This document shows, in pieces, positions 54,787 through 63,926 of a stretch of 64,000 nucleotides of DNA; positions within the stretch are counted from its first letter, which is position 1; every line of letters starts with the position of its first letter. The position numbers and the translations under genes are program-made. The DNA comes from Belnapia mucosa (GTDB lineage Bacteria; Pseudomonadota; Alphaproteobacteria; Acetobacterales; Acetobacteraceae), in contig NZ_JAEUXJ010000004.1 of the NCBI RefSeq assembly GCF_016775475.1, positions 467,281 to 531,280 of the forward strand, given 5' to 3'. The notes beneath the pieces are model-generated. The model was not told the origin of the DNA. It ran no database searches and worked only from the letters and a program-made list of their open reading frames with translations.

Positions 54787-56214
54787 TCAGCTCCCCAGAT
54801 TGGGCGCGGCCAGCCGCGCCCGCGCCATCAGCACCGCCACCGCGCAGGAAGCGATCCGCGTCCGCTGCGCATCGGCCCGGCTGGTGAGCACGATCGGCAC
54901 CCGCGCACCGAGCACCACGCCGGCCGCATCGGCGCCGGCGAGGAAAGTAAGCTGCTTAGCCAGCATGTTGCCGGCCTCGAGATCCGGCACCACCAGGATA
55001 TCCGCGAGGCCGGCGACCGGAGAGGTGATGCCCTTCTGCCGCGCCGCCTCCGGGCTCACCGCATTGTCGAAGGCGAGCGGTCCGTCCACGATGCCGCCGG
55101 TGATCTGGCCGCGCTCGGCCATCTTGCACAGCGCCGCCGCCTCCAGCGTCGAGGGAATGGCCGGGTTCACCGTCTCCACCGCCGAGAGGATGGCGACCCG
55201 CGGCTCGGCGATGCCCATCACCTTGGCGAGGTCGATGGCGTTCTGCACGATGTCGCGCTTCTCCTCGAGCCTGGGTGCGATGTTCACCGCGGCATCGGTC
55301 ACCAGCAGCGGGCGCGGATAGGCCGGCACATCCATGACATAGACATGGGAAAGGCGCCGGCCGGTGCGCAGCCCGGTTTCGGCCTGCACCACCTCATGCA
55401 GCAACTCATCGGTGTGCAGTGAGCCCTTCATCAGCATCTCGGCCTCGCCGGCCCGCACCAGCGCCACCGCCTGCGCCGCCGCGGCATGGCTGTGCGGCGT
55501 CGGCACCAGGCGGAAGCCGGAGATGTCCGCCCCCGCCGCCTCGGCCGCGGCGCGGATCTTCGCCTCGGGCCCGACCAGGATCGGGGTGATCAGCCCCGCC
55601 GCCGCGGCCTCCACCACGGCAGCGACCGCGACCGCGTCGCAGGGGTGTGCCACCGCCATCGGCACCGGCCGGTCCGCGGTGGCATGCGCGAGAAGGTCGC
55701 GGAAGCGCTGGTGGCGGGTCAGCCGTACCTCCGGCAGTTCCACCCGTGGGCGGCGCACCGTCTCGGTCGGCGCCTGGACCTCGGCGATGCCAGAGACGAC
55801 TTCCTTCCCGTCCTGGTTCACGCAGCGGCAGTCGAAGACGATGCGGGGCCCGTGCTGCGGCCGCTTCTCGCGCGCCGTCACCGTTGCGGTGATGGTGTCG
55901 CCGATGCCGACAGGCGCGCGGAAATGCAGGTCCTGCGACAGGTAGATCGTGCCCGGCCCCGGCAGCCGCGTGCCCAGCACCGCGGAGATCAGCGCGCCGC
56001 TCCACATGCCATGGGCGATGACCTTGTGGAACAGGTCGGTCTCGGCATAGGCGGGGTCGAGATGCGCCGGATTGACGTCGCCGGAGGCGACGGCGAACAG
56101 CTCGATATCCTCCCGCGCGAGCTGGCGTGTGAGGCTGGCGCTGTCCCCGACCATGATCTCGTCGAAGGTGCGGTTCTCGATCAGCGCGGCAGCCGCGTTG
56201 CGCAGGCCATTCAT
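54787..56214 (-). CDS. Bifunctional MaoC-like hydratase / phosphate acetyltransferase
   Basis: This 475-residue fusion has two parts. Residues 15-150 are a MaoC-type (R)-enoyl-CoA hydratase ('VASGDVNPAHLDPAYAETDLFHKVIAHGMWSGALISAVLGTRLPGPGTIYLSQDLHFRAPV', hydratase His and Asp conserved). Residues 165-475 are a phosphate acetyl/butyryltransferase ('GSLHTDELLHEV' and 'VTDAAVNIAPRLEEKRDIVQNAIDLAKVMG'). The hydratase supplies (R)-3-hydroxyacyl-CoA for polyester synthesis and the transferase gives acyl phosphate to AckA, so one protein stands at the branch. The fusion is found in other alphaproteobacteria next to phaC and ackA, as here. Confidence 0.92.
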   Translation of the reverse strand: MNGLRNAAAALIENRTFDEIMVGDSASLTRQLAREDIELFAVASGDVNPAHLDPAYAETDLFHKVIAHGMWSGALISAVLGTRLPGPGTIYLSQDLHFRAPVGIGDTITATVTAREKRPQHGPRIVFDCRCVNQDGKEVVSGIAEVQAPTETVRRPRVELPEVRLTRHQRFRDLLAHATADRPVPMAVAHPCDAVAVAAVVEAAAAGLITPILVGPEAKIRAAAEAAGADISGFRLVPTPHSHAAAAQAVALVRAGEAEMLMKGSLHTDELLHEVVQAETGLRTGRRLSHVYVMDVPAYPRPLLVTDAAVNIAPRLEEKRDIVQNAIDLAKVMGIAEPRVAILSAVETVNPAIPSTLEAAALCKMAERGQITGGIVDGPLAFDNAVSPEAARQKGITSPVAGLADILVVPDLEAGNMLAKQLTFLAGADAAGVVLGARVPIVLTSRADAQRTRIASCAVAVLMARARLAAPNLGS

Positions 56215-56249
56215 GGCTTTGCCCTATCCAGTGATGCGGCGCGGGTCAG

Positions 56250-58121
56250 TCAGGCCGCGCGGACGTATTGGCCCGGCGCCGGCTCGAGCGGCGGCAGGCC
56301 GCGCTCCGGCGCGCCCATGGGTGGCGGTGCGGTCAGGCTGCCGGACTGCGCCGCCAGCCAGCCGGCCCATTCCGGCCACCAGGACCCCTCGCGCGGCGGG
56401 GTGTGCGCCAGCCAGGTCTCGGGGTCGCGGTAATTCGCGCCATGGGGCCGCTCTGCGACGCGGAAGCGGCGATGCGGATGGCCGGGCGGCGAGACGATGC
56501 CGGCATTATGCCCGCCGGTGGTCAGGAGGAAGGTCACCTCGGCATCGGCCAGGAGGTGGATCTTATAGACCGACCGCCAAGGTGCGACATGGTCCCATTC
56601 CGTGCCCAACGCGAAGATCGGGACGCGGATGTCGTTCAGCGCCACCGGCCGGCCGCCGACGCGGTGCCGACCCTCCGCCAGGTCATTGTGCAGGAACAGC
56701 CCGCGCAGATATTCGCTGTGCATCCGATAGGGCATGCGCGTGCCGTCGGCATTCCAGGCCATCAGATCGTTCATCGGCTGCCGCTCGCCGAGCATGTATT
56801 CGCGCACCAGCCGCGACCAGATCAGGTCATTGGAGCGCAGGATCTGAAAGGTGCCCGACATCTGCTCGGAACCGAGCGTGCCGCTCGCCCACATCATGTC
56901 CTCGAGGAAGGCGACCTGCGCCTCGTTGATGAAGAGCATCAGTTCGCCCGCCTCCTCGAAATCGGTCTGGGCGGCAAGCAAGGTCAGGGTGGCGAGACGG
57001 TCATCGCCATCGCGCGCCATCGCTGCGGCCGCGATCGAGAGCAGCGTGCCGCCGAGGCAATAGCCGAGCGCATGGACCTTCCGTTTCTCACCGCAGATCG
57101 TGCCGATGGCATCCAGCGCTGCCATGACACCGAGGGTGCGATAATCGTCGAGGCCGAGATTACGATCCGCCGGCCCCGGATTGCGCCAGGAGATGGCGAA
57201 GACGGTATGGCCCTGCCGCACCAGATATTCGATGAGCGACCGGCCGGGCGAGAGGTCGAGGATGTAGTATTTCATGATCCAGGCCGGCACGATCAGCACC
57301 GGCTCTGGCCGCACCTGATCGGTCTGCGGAGTGTATTGGATCAGTTCGATCAGCGCGTTGCGGAAGACGACCTGGCCGGGCGTGACGGCCAGGTTGCGTC
57401 CGACCGCGAAATCCTCGGTGCCGGCGGGGCCGCGGCCATCCATCAGGCGAGCCGCGTCGTCGGCCCAGTTGAGGAAGCCTCGGACGAGGTTGGCGCCGCC
57501 ATCGGTCATCGTGCACTCGATCACCTCCGGATTCGCCCAGGGGAGGTTGGAGGGCGAGAGGGTGTCGAGAATTTGCCGCGCTGCGAAGGCGACCGCGTCC
57601 TCATGCTGGCGGGTGACGCCGCGCAGGCCGGTCGTCGCCTCCCGCCACCAGGTCTCGGCGGCGAGGAAGGATTGCTGGAACAGGTCGAAGGGCGGCCGGC
57701 GCCAGCCCTCATGTCCGAAGCGGCCATCGCGCGGGTCGGGCGGGAAAGGCGGCGGCAGCTCGGCGCCCACTGCGCGGCCGGCGGCATAGGCGGCGAGGTC
57801 GTATCCTCGGCGCAGCGCATGGTCGGCCAGGCGCAGCCGCAGGCCCGGCGCCCAGGCGAGATGCGCCGCCCAATCCATCCAGGCCCCGACCAGTGCCGCG
57901 GGCGAAAGCCCCCCGGTCCCGCGGGCGAGGCGGGCGCGCAGCGCGCGATCCAGCACCTCCGTCCAGACCGGGGGTGCCTCCCCCTGCCCTGCTGGCTCGG
58001 CGGCCGGGACGAGGGGTGGCGTGGGCAGCGGCGTCCGTGGGGCGGGGGATTGCGCGGGTTTCGTCCCTGCCCGGCCGCGCGAGGCGGCCGGCTTCGGCGG
58101 GCTGGTCAGGGCTCCTGGCAT
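56250..58121 (-). CDS. phaC: Class I-type polyhydroxyalkanoate synthase
   Basis: This 623-residue synthase polymerises (R)-3-hydroxyacyl-CoA. The lipase-box-like GYCLGG has the catalytic Cys355; 'WRNPGPADRNLGLDDYRTLGVMAAL' and 'TEWDHVAPWRSVYK' give the Asp, and 'TTGGHNAGIVSPPGHPHRRF' gives the His. The first 50 residues are Pro/Ala/Thr-rich and disordered, longer than in the Cupriavidus enzyme. It lies in a unit with maoC-pta and ackA and 38 bp after an ABC exporter permease. No phaA, phaB or phasin gene is nearby. Confidence 0.94.
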   Translation of the reverse strand: MPGALTSPPKPAASRGRAGTKPAQSPAPRTPLPTPPLVPAAEPAGQGEAPPVWTEVLDRALRARLARGTGGLSPAALVGAWMDWAAHLAWAPGLRLRLADHALRRGYDLAAYAAGRAVGAELPPPFPPDPRDGRFGHEGWRRPPFDLFQQSFLAAETWWREATTGLRGVTRQHEDAVAFAARQILDTLSPSNLPWANPEVIECTMTDGGANLVRGFLNWADDAARLMDGRGPAGTEDFAVGRNLAVTPGQVVFRNALIELIQYTPQTDQVRPEPVLIVPAWIMKYYILDLSPGRSLIEYLVRQGHTVFAISWRNPGPADRNLGLDDYRTLGVMAALDAIGTICGEKRKVHALGYCLGGTLLSIAAAAMARDGDDRLATLTLLAAQTDFEEAGELMLFINEAQVAFLEDMMWASGTLGSEQMSGTFQILRSNDLIWSRLVREYMLGERQPMNDLMAWNADGTRMPYRMHSEYLRGLFLHNDLAEGRHRVGGRPVALNDIRVPIFALGTEWDHVAPWRSVYKIHLLADAEVTFLLTTGGHNAGIVSPPGHPHRRFRVAERPHGANYRDPETWLAHTPPREGSWWPEWAGWLAAQSGSLTAPPPMGAPERGLPPLEPAPGQYVRAA

Positions 58122-58159
58122 CTCTTGTCTCCGTGCTGAGGCGCGGGCCGGGGCGATGG

Positions 58160-59278
58160 CTAGGTCGTGGCCTGGGCGATGGCGGCGCGGAAGCGCAGCA
58201 GCGCCACGGCCAGCACCAGCGCGCCGATCAGGCCGGTGGCGAGGAATTGCGGCCAGACGATGCCGAAGCCGGCGCCGCGATAGAGGATGGCCTGGGCGAA
58301 GGCCACGAAATGGGACGAAGGAAAGGCGCTCATGATGACCTGGAGGGCGAAGGGCATGCTCTCGAAGGGCGAGTTGCCGCCGGAGAGCAGGTTCATCGGC
58401 AGCACCACCAGGATGAACAGCAGGCCGAGCTGCGGCATGGAGCGCGCGACGGTGCCAAGCAGCAGGCCGATGGCGGTGGCGAAGAACAGGTAGAGCGCCA
58501 CGCCGAGCAGAAACAACGAAAGGGACCCGGCGATCGGCATGCCGATCACCTCATGCACCACGAACCAGAGCGAGAAGCCGGTGGCGAGGGTGATGACCAG
58601 ACCATTCGACCACAGCTTGGCCAGCGCGATCTCCAGCGGCGAGACCGGCATGACCAGCAGATGGTCCAGCGTGCCGTGCTCGCGCTCCCGGATCACCGCC
58701 GCACCGGCCAGCAGCACCGCCAGCATGGTGATGTTGTTGATAACCGCCACGACGCCGGTGAACCAGGAGGACTCGTTGTCCGGGTTGAAGGCGATCCGCA
58801 TCTGCAAGGCGACAGGGGCAGCCGGATCGGCCTTGAGGAAGGCCGCAATCTCCTGCGCCAGGATCTGCTGCAGGTAGCCCGCGCCGATCCCGGCCTGGGA
58901 CATGGCGGTGGCATCGACATTGAGCTGGATCTGCGGCTGGTGGCCGGCGATCAGGTCGCGCTGGAAGTCCGGCGGGATGTCGAGCACGAAGGTGTAGCGG
59001 CCGGTATCCATCAGCCGGTCCAGCTCATCCGCGGCGATGGCCTCCGGCGGCTTGAAATGCGGCGGCAGCAGCGCCTCGCGCAGGCGCAGGGAGAGCGGCG
59101 AGCGGTCCTCGTCGAGGATTCCGACCGAGGCGTTGCGCAGCTCGAAGGAGATCCCTGTCGCCTGGGAATAGACAGCGAGGCTGAAAGCATAGATCACGAA
59201 GAACAGCAGCACCGGATCGGCGGCGAGGCTCCGCAACTCCTTGATGCCGAGCCAGAGTATATTGGCAAGGCGCCGCAT
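58160..59278 (-). CDS. YhhJ-like ABC-2 permease
   Basis: This 372-residue membrane protein has one N-terminal helix ('DPVLLFFVIYAFSLAVYSQA'), a large periplasmic domain (residues 40-180) and five C-terminal helices, with 'AAVIREREHGTLDHLLVMPVSPLEIALAKLWSNGLVI', the ABC-2 EExG-like motif. It is third after an HlyD-like gene and rbbA, separated by 3 bp. The order HlyD - RbbA - YhhJ is that of the E. coli yhiI-rbbA-yhhJ locus, known from memory. Confidence 0.88.
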   Translation of the reverse strand: MRRLANILWLGIKELRSLAADPVLLFFVIYAFSLAVYSQATGISFELRNASVGILDEDRSPLSLRLREALLPPHFKPPEAIAADELDRLMDTGRYTFVLDIPPDFQRDLIAGHQPQIQLNVDATAMSQAGIGAGYLQQILAQEIAAFLKADPAAPVALQMRIAFNPDNESSWFTGVVAVINNITMLAVLLAGAAVIREREHGTLDHLLVMPVSPLEIALAKLWSNGLVITLATGFSLWFVVHEVIGMPIAGSLSLFLLGVALYLFFATAIGLLLGTVARSMPQLGLLFILVVLPMNLLSGGNSPFESMPFALQVIMSAFPSSHFVAFAQAILYRGAGFGIVWPQFLATGLIGALVLAVALLRFRAAIAQATT

Positions 59279-59281
59279 CTC

Positions 59282-62035
59282 TCAGCGCTCCTGCTTGCGC
59301 AGCGCGGCGATGCTGAGCGCGGTCAGCACCGGGATGAAGGCGGCCAGGGAGAGCAGGGTCGGCAGCAGGTCCCGCAGGCTGAGCGCCTTGGTGAAGACGC
59401 CGACGCTGGCCCGGAGGAAATAGGTGGTGGGGAAGAGGCTGCCGATCACCGCCGCGCCGCCGGTCAGCGCCGAGACCGGCACGATCAGGCCCGAGAATTG
59501 CTGCGCTGGGACGGTGGTGAGGATGGCGGTGCCGAACAGCGCGGCGATCTGGGTGCGGGTGAAGGCCGATATCAGCAGCCCGATGCCGGTATTGGCCGTG
59601 ACATAGAGCAGCGCGGCGATCGTCAGCGCGGCCAGGCTGCCCTTCAGCGGCACACCGAAGACCAGCACCGCCGTTGCCACCAAAAGACTGTAATTCAACA
59701 TCGCCAGCAGGATGTAGGGCAGCTGCTTGCCCAGCAGGAATTCATGGCGCCGCGTCGGCGTGACATAGAGATTGGTGATCGAGCCCAGCTCCTTCTCCCG
59801 CACCACGCCGAGCGCCGTCAGGATGGCGGGAATGAAGACCAGCAGGATGGCGATGGTGCCAGGCACCATGGCATAGAGGCTCTTGAAGTCCTGGTTGTAG
59901 CGGAAGCGCGTCTCCAGCGATGCAACCGGCGGACTTTCTATCCGGTTCAGTCGCTGCGCCAGGCTGCCGAGATAGCCCTGATGCACCCCCTGGACATAGC
60001 CCCGCACCGTCTCGGCGCGGAAGGGCATCGCGCCGTCGATCCAGGCCGCCACCTCGGTTGGCCGGCCGCGGATCACGTCGCGGCCGAAGCCGGGCGGAAT
60101 CTCGATCGCGAGCCGCAGCTCCCCATTGCGCAGCCGCCGCTCCAGCGCCGCGGCATCGGCGATGGGTGGGTGTTCGATGAAGTAGCGGGAGCCCGTATAT
60201 TCCTGGATATAGCTGCGGCTCTCCGGCGTGTTGTCGCGGTCCAGCGCGGCGAAGCTCAGCCCCTCCACGTCCATGGTGATGCCGTAGCCGAAGACGAGCA
60301 TCAGCAGCATGGTGCCGAACAGGGCGAAGCCCAGCCGCACCCGGTCGCGCAACAGCTCCAGCATCTCCCGATGGGCGATGGCGAGCAGGCGGCGCAGCCC
60401 GGGCGCCATGGTCCTGGCCGTGGAGGCCGGCGGCGCAGGCGTCGCCACGGCGGCGGCCACGTCCCCGCCGGCCACCTCCTCCAGATACGCAACGAAGGCC
60501 TCGTCCAGGCTGGCGGCGCCGCGGGCCGCGACCAACGCCGCAGGAGCGTCGGTCGCCAGGATCCGCCCGGCATGCATCAGGGAGATGCGGTCGCAGCGGG
60601 CCGCCTCGTTCATGAAATGGGTGGAGACGAAGATCGTCACGCCCTGCCGGCGGGACAGATCGACCAGCAGCTCCCAGAAGGCGTCGCGCGCCACCGGATC
60701 GACGCCCGAGGTCGGCTCGTCGAGGATCAGCATCTCCGGCTCGTGCAGCACCGCGACCGCGAGCGAGAGGCGCTGGCGCAGGCCGAGCGGCAGCGCGCCG
60801 GAATTCGCCTCGAGATGGTCCGCCAGGCCGAAGCGCGCCACCAGCTCCTCGATGCGGGATCGCGCCTTCGCCCGCGGCAGGCGGAACAGCCGGGCATGCA
60901 GCTCCAGATTCTGCTGCACCGTCAACTCGCCGTAGAGCGAGAAGGATTGCGACATATAGCCGACGCGCCGCCGGGATTCCGGATCACGCGCATCCACTGG
61001 CCGGCCGAACAACCGTGCCTCGCCGGTCGTCGCCGGCAGCAGGCCGGTCAGCATCTTCATCGTGGTGGTCTTGCCGCAGCCATTGGAGCCGAGGAAGCCG
61101 AAGATCTCGCCGCGCCCGACCGCAAGATCCACATGATCCACCGCGGTGAAGCTGCCGAAGACCTGGGTGAGGCCACGCGCCTCGATCGCCGGCGCCGCCT
61201 CGCTCGGCTCCGCGCGCGGTGGGATGACGAGGCGCTGGTGGCCGCGGCGACGGGCCTCCGGCAGCAGGGCGATGAAGGCATCCTCCAGCGTCGCCGCGCC
61301 GGCCTGGGCCCTGATGCCGGCCGGGGTGCCGGTGGCCAGCACACGGCCGGCATCCATGGCCACCAGCCAGTCGAAGCCCTCCGCCTCCTCCATATAGGCC
61401 GTCGCCACCAGCACGCTCATGCCCGGCTGCTGCGCGCGCATCCTGCCGACCAGTTCCCAGAATTGCCGGCGGGAGAGCGGGTCGACCCCGGTGGTCGGCT
61501 CATCGAGGATTAGCAGCTCCGGGTCGTGCACCAGGGCGCAGCAAAGGCCGAGCTTCTGCTTCATCCCGCCCGAGAGCTGCCGCGCCGCGCGGTCGCGGAA
61601 AGGGGCGAGGCCCGTCGCGGCCAGCAGCGCGGCGATGCGCGCCTCCCGCTCAGCGCGCGCCTGGCCGAAGAGCCGGGCGAAGAAATCCACATTCTCCTGC
61701 ACGCTGAGATCCGGGTAGAGATTCCGCCCCAGCCCCTGCGGCATATAGGCGATGCGTGGACAGGCGGTAGCGCGATGCGCTGCGTCGGCCATGTCGCCGC
61801 CCAGCACCTGCACCCGCCCGGCCTGCACCTGCCGCGCGCCGGAAACCAGCGCCAGCAGCGTCGATTTGCCGACCCCATCCGGCCCGACCAGCCCGATCAT
61901 CTGGTCGGTGGGAATGGCGAGCGTCACCCCGTCCAGCGCGGCCACCTGGCCGTAGCGTTGGGTCACGCCATCCAGCGCCGCGACCGGCGCCGTTCCGGGC
62001 TGGAGGCCGCCGAGCCTGAGGTCGAGCAGCGTCAC
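59282..62035 (-). CDS. rbbA: RbbA-type double ATPase fused to ABC-2 permease
   Basis: This 917-residue protein has two ABC ATPase domains. The first Walker A is 'GPDGVGKST' at 51-59, with '[12 protein letters not shown]' and '[19 protein letters not shown]'. The second has 'GSNGCGKTT' near 340 and '[18 protein letters not shown]'. They are followed by an ABC-2 permease half from about residue 550. E. coli RbbA has this architecture and binds ribosomes; whether its main role is transport or ribosome stimulation is debated. Walker A of the first domain has Asp-Gly-Val in place of the common Asn-Gly-Ala, but Lys and Ser/Thr remain. The ATGA overlap with the HlyD-like gene shows coupling. Confidence 0.92.
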   Translation of the reverse strand: MTLLDLRLGGLQPGTAPVAALDGVTQRYGQVAALDGVTLAIPTDQMIGLVGPDGVGKSTLLALVSGARQVQAGRVQVLGGDMADAAHRATACPRIAYMPQGLGRNLYPDLSVQENVDFFARLFGQARAEREARIAALLAATGLAPFRDRAARQLSGGMKQKLGLCCALVHDPELLILDEPTTGVDPLSRRQFWELVGRMRAQQPGMSVLVATAYMEEAEGFDWLVAMDAGRVLATGTPAGIRAQAGAATLEDAFIALLPEARRRGHQRLVIPPRAEPSEAAPAIEARGLTQVFGSFTAVDHVDLAVGRGEIFGFLGSNGCGKTTTMKMLTGLLPATTGEARLFGRPVDARDPESRRRVGYMSQSFSLYGELTVQQNLELHARLFRLPRAKARSRIEELVARFGLADHLEANSGALPLGLRQRLSLAVAVLHEPEMLILDEPTSGVDPVARDAFWELLVDLSRRQGVTIFVSTHFMNEAARCDRISLMHAGRILATDAPAALVAARGAASLDEAFVAYLEEVAGGDVAAAVATPAPPASTARTMAPGLRRLLAIAHREMLELLRDRVRLGFALFGTMLLMLVFGYGITMDVEGLSFAALDRDNTPESRSYIQEYTGSRYFIEHPPIADAAALERRLRNGELRLAIEIPPGFGRDVIRGRPTEVAAWIDGAMPFRAETVRGYVQGVHQGYLGSLAQRLNRIESPPVASLETRFRYNQDFKSLYAMVPGTIAILLVFIPAILTALGVVREKELGSITNLYVTPTRRHEFLLGKQLPYILLAMLNYSLLVATAVLVFGVPLKGSLAALTIAALLYVTANTGIGLLISAFTRTQIAALFGTAILTTVPAQQFSGLIVPVSALTGGAAVIGSLFPTTYFLRASVGVFTKALSLRDLLPTLLSLAAFIPVLTALSIAALRKQER

Positions 62036-63177
62036 CGGCCAGCGGCCTGCGGCACCCTCGGCCCGGCCGCCAGCCAGGCCGGCCAGGCCGCCGCCGGGTC
62101 GAGCCGCACATAGCCCATGCCGGGCAGGCCGGTCCGCACTTGTGCCGCATGCTGGCGGAGCAGGTCGCGGTCCACGCTCAGCTTCACCCGGAACATCAGC
62201 CGCTCGCGCTCGCTGCGCGTCTCCACCTGCTTCGGGGTGAATTGCGCCTGGGGCGAGACGAAGGTGACACTCGCGGGGATGACGAAATTGGGGACCGCAT
62301 CGAGCAGGATGCGCGCCTCGGTCCCGGGCGGCAGGCGGCCCGCCTCCGCGGTGGGCAGGAACACCGTCATGAACACATTGGTGACGTCGAGCAGCGTCAG
62401 CACCCGGCCGCCGGCGCCGAGCACCTCGCCGGGCTGGGCAAGCCGGTATTGTACCGGACCGGTGACGGGCGCGACGAGGATGCTGTCGGCGATCTGGGTG
62501 CGGATCCGCTCGGCCGCCTCATCCGCGGCCTGGATGGCGTGCTGGGCTTCGAGGATCTGCGCGGCGGCGGCATTCAGCCCTGCCTGCGCACTGTCCCGCG
62601 CGCCGAGGCGCTGGTCCAGAAGCTCCCGGGTCGACCAGCCGGATTGCACGAGGCTGCGGGTGCGATTCAGCTCCGCCTCGGCCAGGGTGAGCTGGCTGCG
62701 CTGCTGCGCGGCTACGGCCTGCCGTGCCTCCAGGCTGCGCCGCGCCTGCTGCGCCTGGGCCTCGGCCTGGCGCAGCGCCGCTTCGAGCTCGCGCGTGTCC
62801 ATGCGGGCGAGCACCTGCCCGGCCTGCGCCATGTCGCCTTCCTGAACCAGCACCGCCGCGATGCGGCCGGCGAATTTGGTCGCGACCTCCACCGGCTGGG
62901 CCTCGATGCGGCCATTGCCGGAGGCGAAGCCGGGCGGCAGGGCGCCGCGCTGTTGCATCTGCCACCAGTACCAGCCGCCACCGGCAGCGCCGGCGACAAG
63001 CAGCAAGAAAGCCAGGCCAGTCGCGATGCGGCGCCCGGTCCTGCCTCGCCGGGCGGCGGGCGGGGCAGTCTCCGGGAAGGCCGGCGGCGTCGGTGGGGTG
63101 GCAGGGACCAGTGCCCGCGCTTCGGTGTCCTGCACCGCCGGCGCCGGCTGGCTCTCCTGGCGGGTCTCTTCGATCAT
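62032..63177 (-). CDS. HlyD/EmrA-type periplasmic adaptor
   Basis: This 381-residue membrane-fusion protein has one N-terminal helix (about 50-72, '[22 protein letters not shown]') after a proline-rich cytoplasmic start. A lipoyl half ('[65 protein letters not shown]'), a long coiled-coil hairpin and the second half '[45 protein letters not shown]' follow. It is first in the six-gene unit. The start at 63177 lies about 58 bp downstream of a FNR/FixK-type box. Confidence 0.9.
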   Translation of the reverse strand: MIEETRQESQPAPAVQDTEARALVPATPPTPPAFPETAPPAARRGRTGRRIATGLAFLLLVAGAAGGGWYWWQMQQRGALPPGFASGNGRIEAQPVEVATKFAGRIAAVLVQEGDMAQAGQVLARMDTRELEAALRQAEAQAQQARRSLEARQAVAAQQRSQLTLAEAELNRTRSLVQSGWSTRELLDQRLGARDSAQAGLNAAAAQILEAQHAIQAADEAAERIRTQIADSILVAPVTGPVQYRLAQPGEVLGAGGRVLTLLDVTNVFMTVFLPTAEAGRLPPGTEARILLDAVPNFVIPASVTFVSPQAQFTPKQVETRSERERLMFRVKLSVDRDLLRQHAAQVRTGLPGMGYVRLDPAAAWPAWLAAGPRVPQAAGR

Positions 63178-63234
63178 CCAAGCTGTCCCGATCCGGTGCG
63201 CCCGGGGCAATGCCATGCGCGGCGGTGGCGAGCC

Positions 63235-63248
63235 TTGATCTAGCGCAA
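63235..63248. promoter_or_regulatory. FNR/FixK-type anaerobox upstream of the hlyD-rbbA-phaC-ackA unit
   Basis: TTGATCTAGCGCAA is an FNR/FixK dyad (TTGAT-N4-ATCAA), with 8 of 10 conserved positions matching. It reads TTGCG-CTAG-ATCAA in the direction of the unit and lies 58-71 bp before the hlyD-like start codon, a usual activator distance for a promoter of moderate leader length. Confidence 0.6.
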
Positions 63249-63324
63249 GCGGATGGGCCGGTGCGGCCATGCCGACAGCCGGCCACCCTTCGGCGGCTAT
63301 TTCGCGCCTCAGCTGAGATAGGCC

Positions 63325-63718
63325 TTGAACTTGGTCGCCTGGGCTGCCAGATAGGCGCCCCGCTGCAGTTGAGGCTCTTTCGGGGGCTGCCGCGATGGGG
63401 CTTGACGGCAGATCTGGCAAAGACCACCTCAAGTATTTGCTGCGCAACAGAACCCATTAAAAGGTCCAGGCGACCGGATCTTGAAGTCAGGAGCCTGGGC
63501 TTCCAACTGGATGGTCTGCTGCAAGGTGGTTTTCTTGGGAGGCCTGAGCAATCGGGTCTTGACGGTGGATCTGAAAAGCTCCATTTGAGGCGCCCGCCGC
63601 AGGGTGGGTTGCTTCCGAGAAGATCCATCGATTGGGTCTTGAAGTTGGCGCCGAGAAGCGCTACTTGAGTGATCCACCGCTGAGGCGGGGTGGCACCCTC
63701 GGGTGTCGCTGGAGGTGG
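63325..63718 (+). repeat. Five phased TTGA units in the rRNA leader, about 79 bp apart
   Basis: TTGA(A/C) motifs begin at 63325, 63402, 63481, 63559 and 63639, giving steps of 77, 79, 78 and 80 bp. Each except the first is preceded by GGNC-like bases (gggc, gatc, ggtc, ggtc). Units 1, 3 and 5 open TTGAA(C/G)TT or TTGAAGTC, and units 2 and 4 open TTGACGGYRGATCTG, so two kinds alternate with a 156-158 bp higher period. At a spacing of 17 bases each TTGA has a CAxxTG- or TACTTG-like hexamer; a set of tandem rRNA promoters is the likely reading. The units are too divergent for CRISPR. Confidence 0.65.
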
Positions 63719-63731
63719 CCGAAGGTTGATG

Positions 63732-63777
63732 GCGGCTTGTCCGCCTTGCCCCGGACGTCTCCCGTTCTTTTAAAACT
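63732..63777 (+). promoter_or_regulatory. boxB/boxA-like rRNA antitermination signal
   Basis: A 5-bp stem GGCGG-CTTGT-CCGCC (63732-63746) precedes GTTCTTTTAAAAC (63765-63777). This hairpin followed by boxA order is that of bacterial rRNA antiterminators, and it lies about 150 bp before mature 16S. The sequence between it and 16S (63778-63926) has no gene; a long T/G-rich tract is there. Confidence 0.5.
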
Positions 63778-63926
63778 GCATCTGGTTTTCTGGAAGTTTT
63801 GATGGCTTTGTCGTTGTTTGGCGCGGTTGCGTTGGATGGCTGATGGGGTTTCATCGGGAGTGGTGAGTGGAGCCTGGAGGGCGTTGTCTGCTGTGGTTCT
63901 GGCTTTGGCTGGGGCTGCGGGGGATG

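Noticed and set aside
57893..61513. 1206-codon plus-strand open frame
   Set aside because: It is antisense to rbbA, the permease and phaC, is rich in Arg, Gln, His and Asp with no family motif, and arises from third-position GC bias.
63325..63718. CRISPR-like array
   Set aside because: Units are 77-80 bp apart, but only a few bases are kept and odd and even units differ; no identical repeats and no cas genes.
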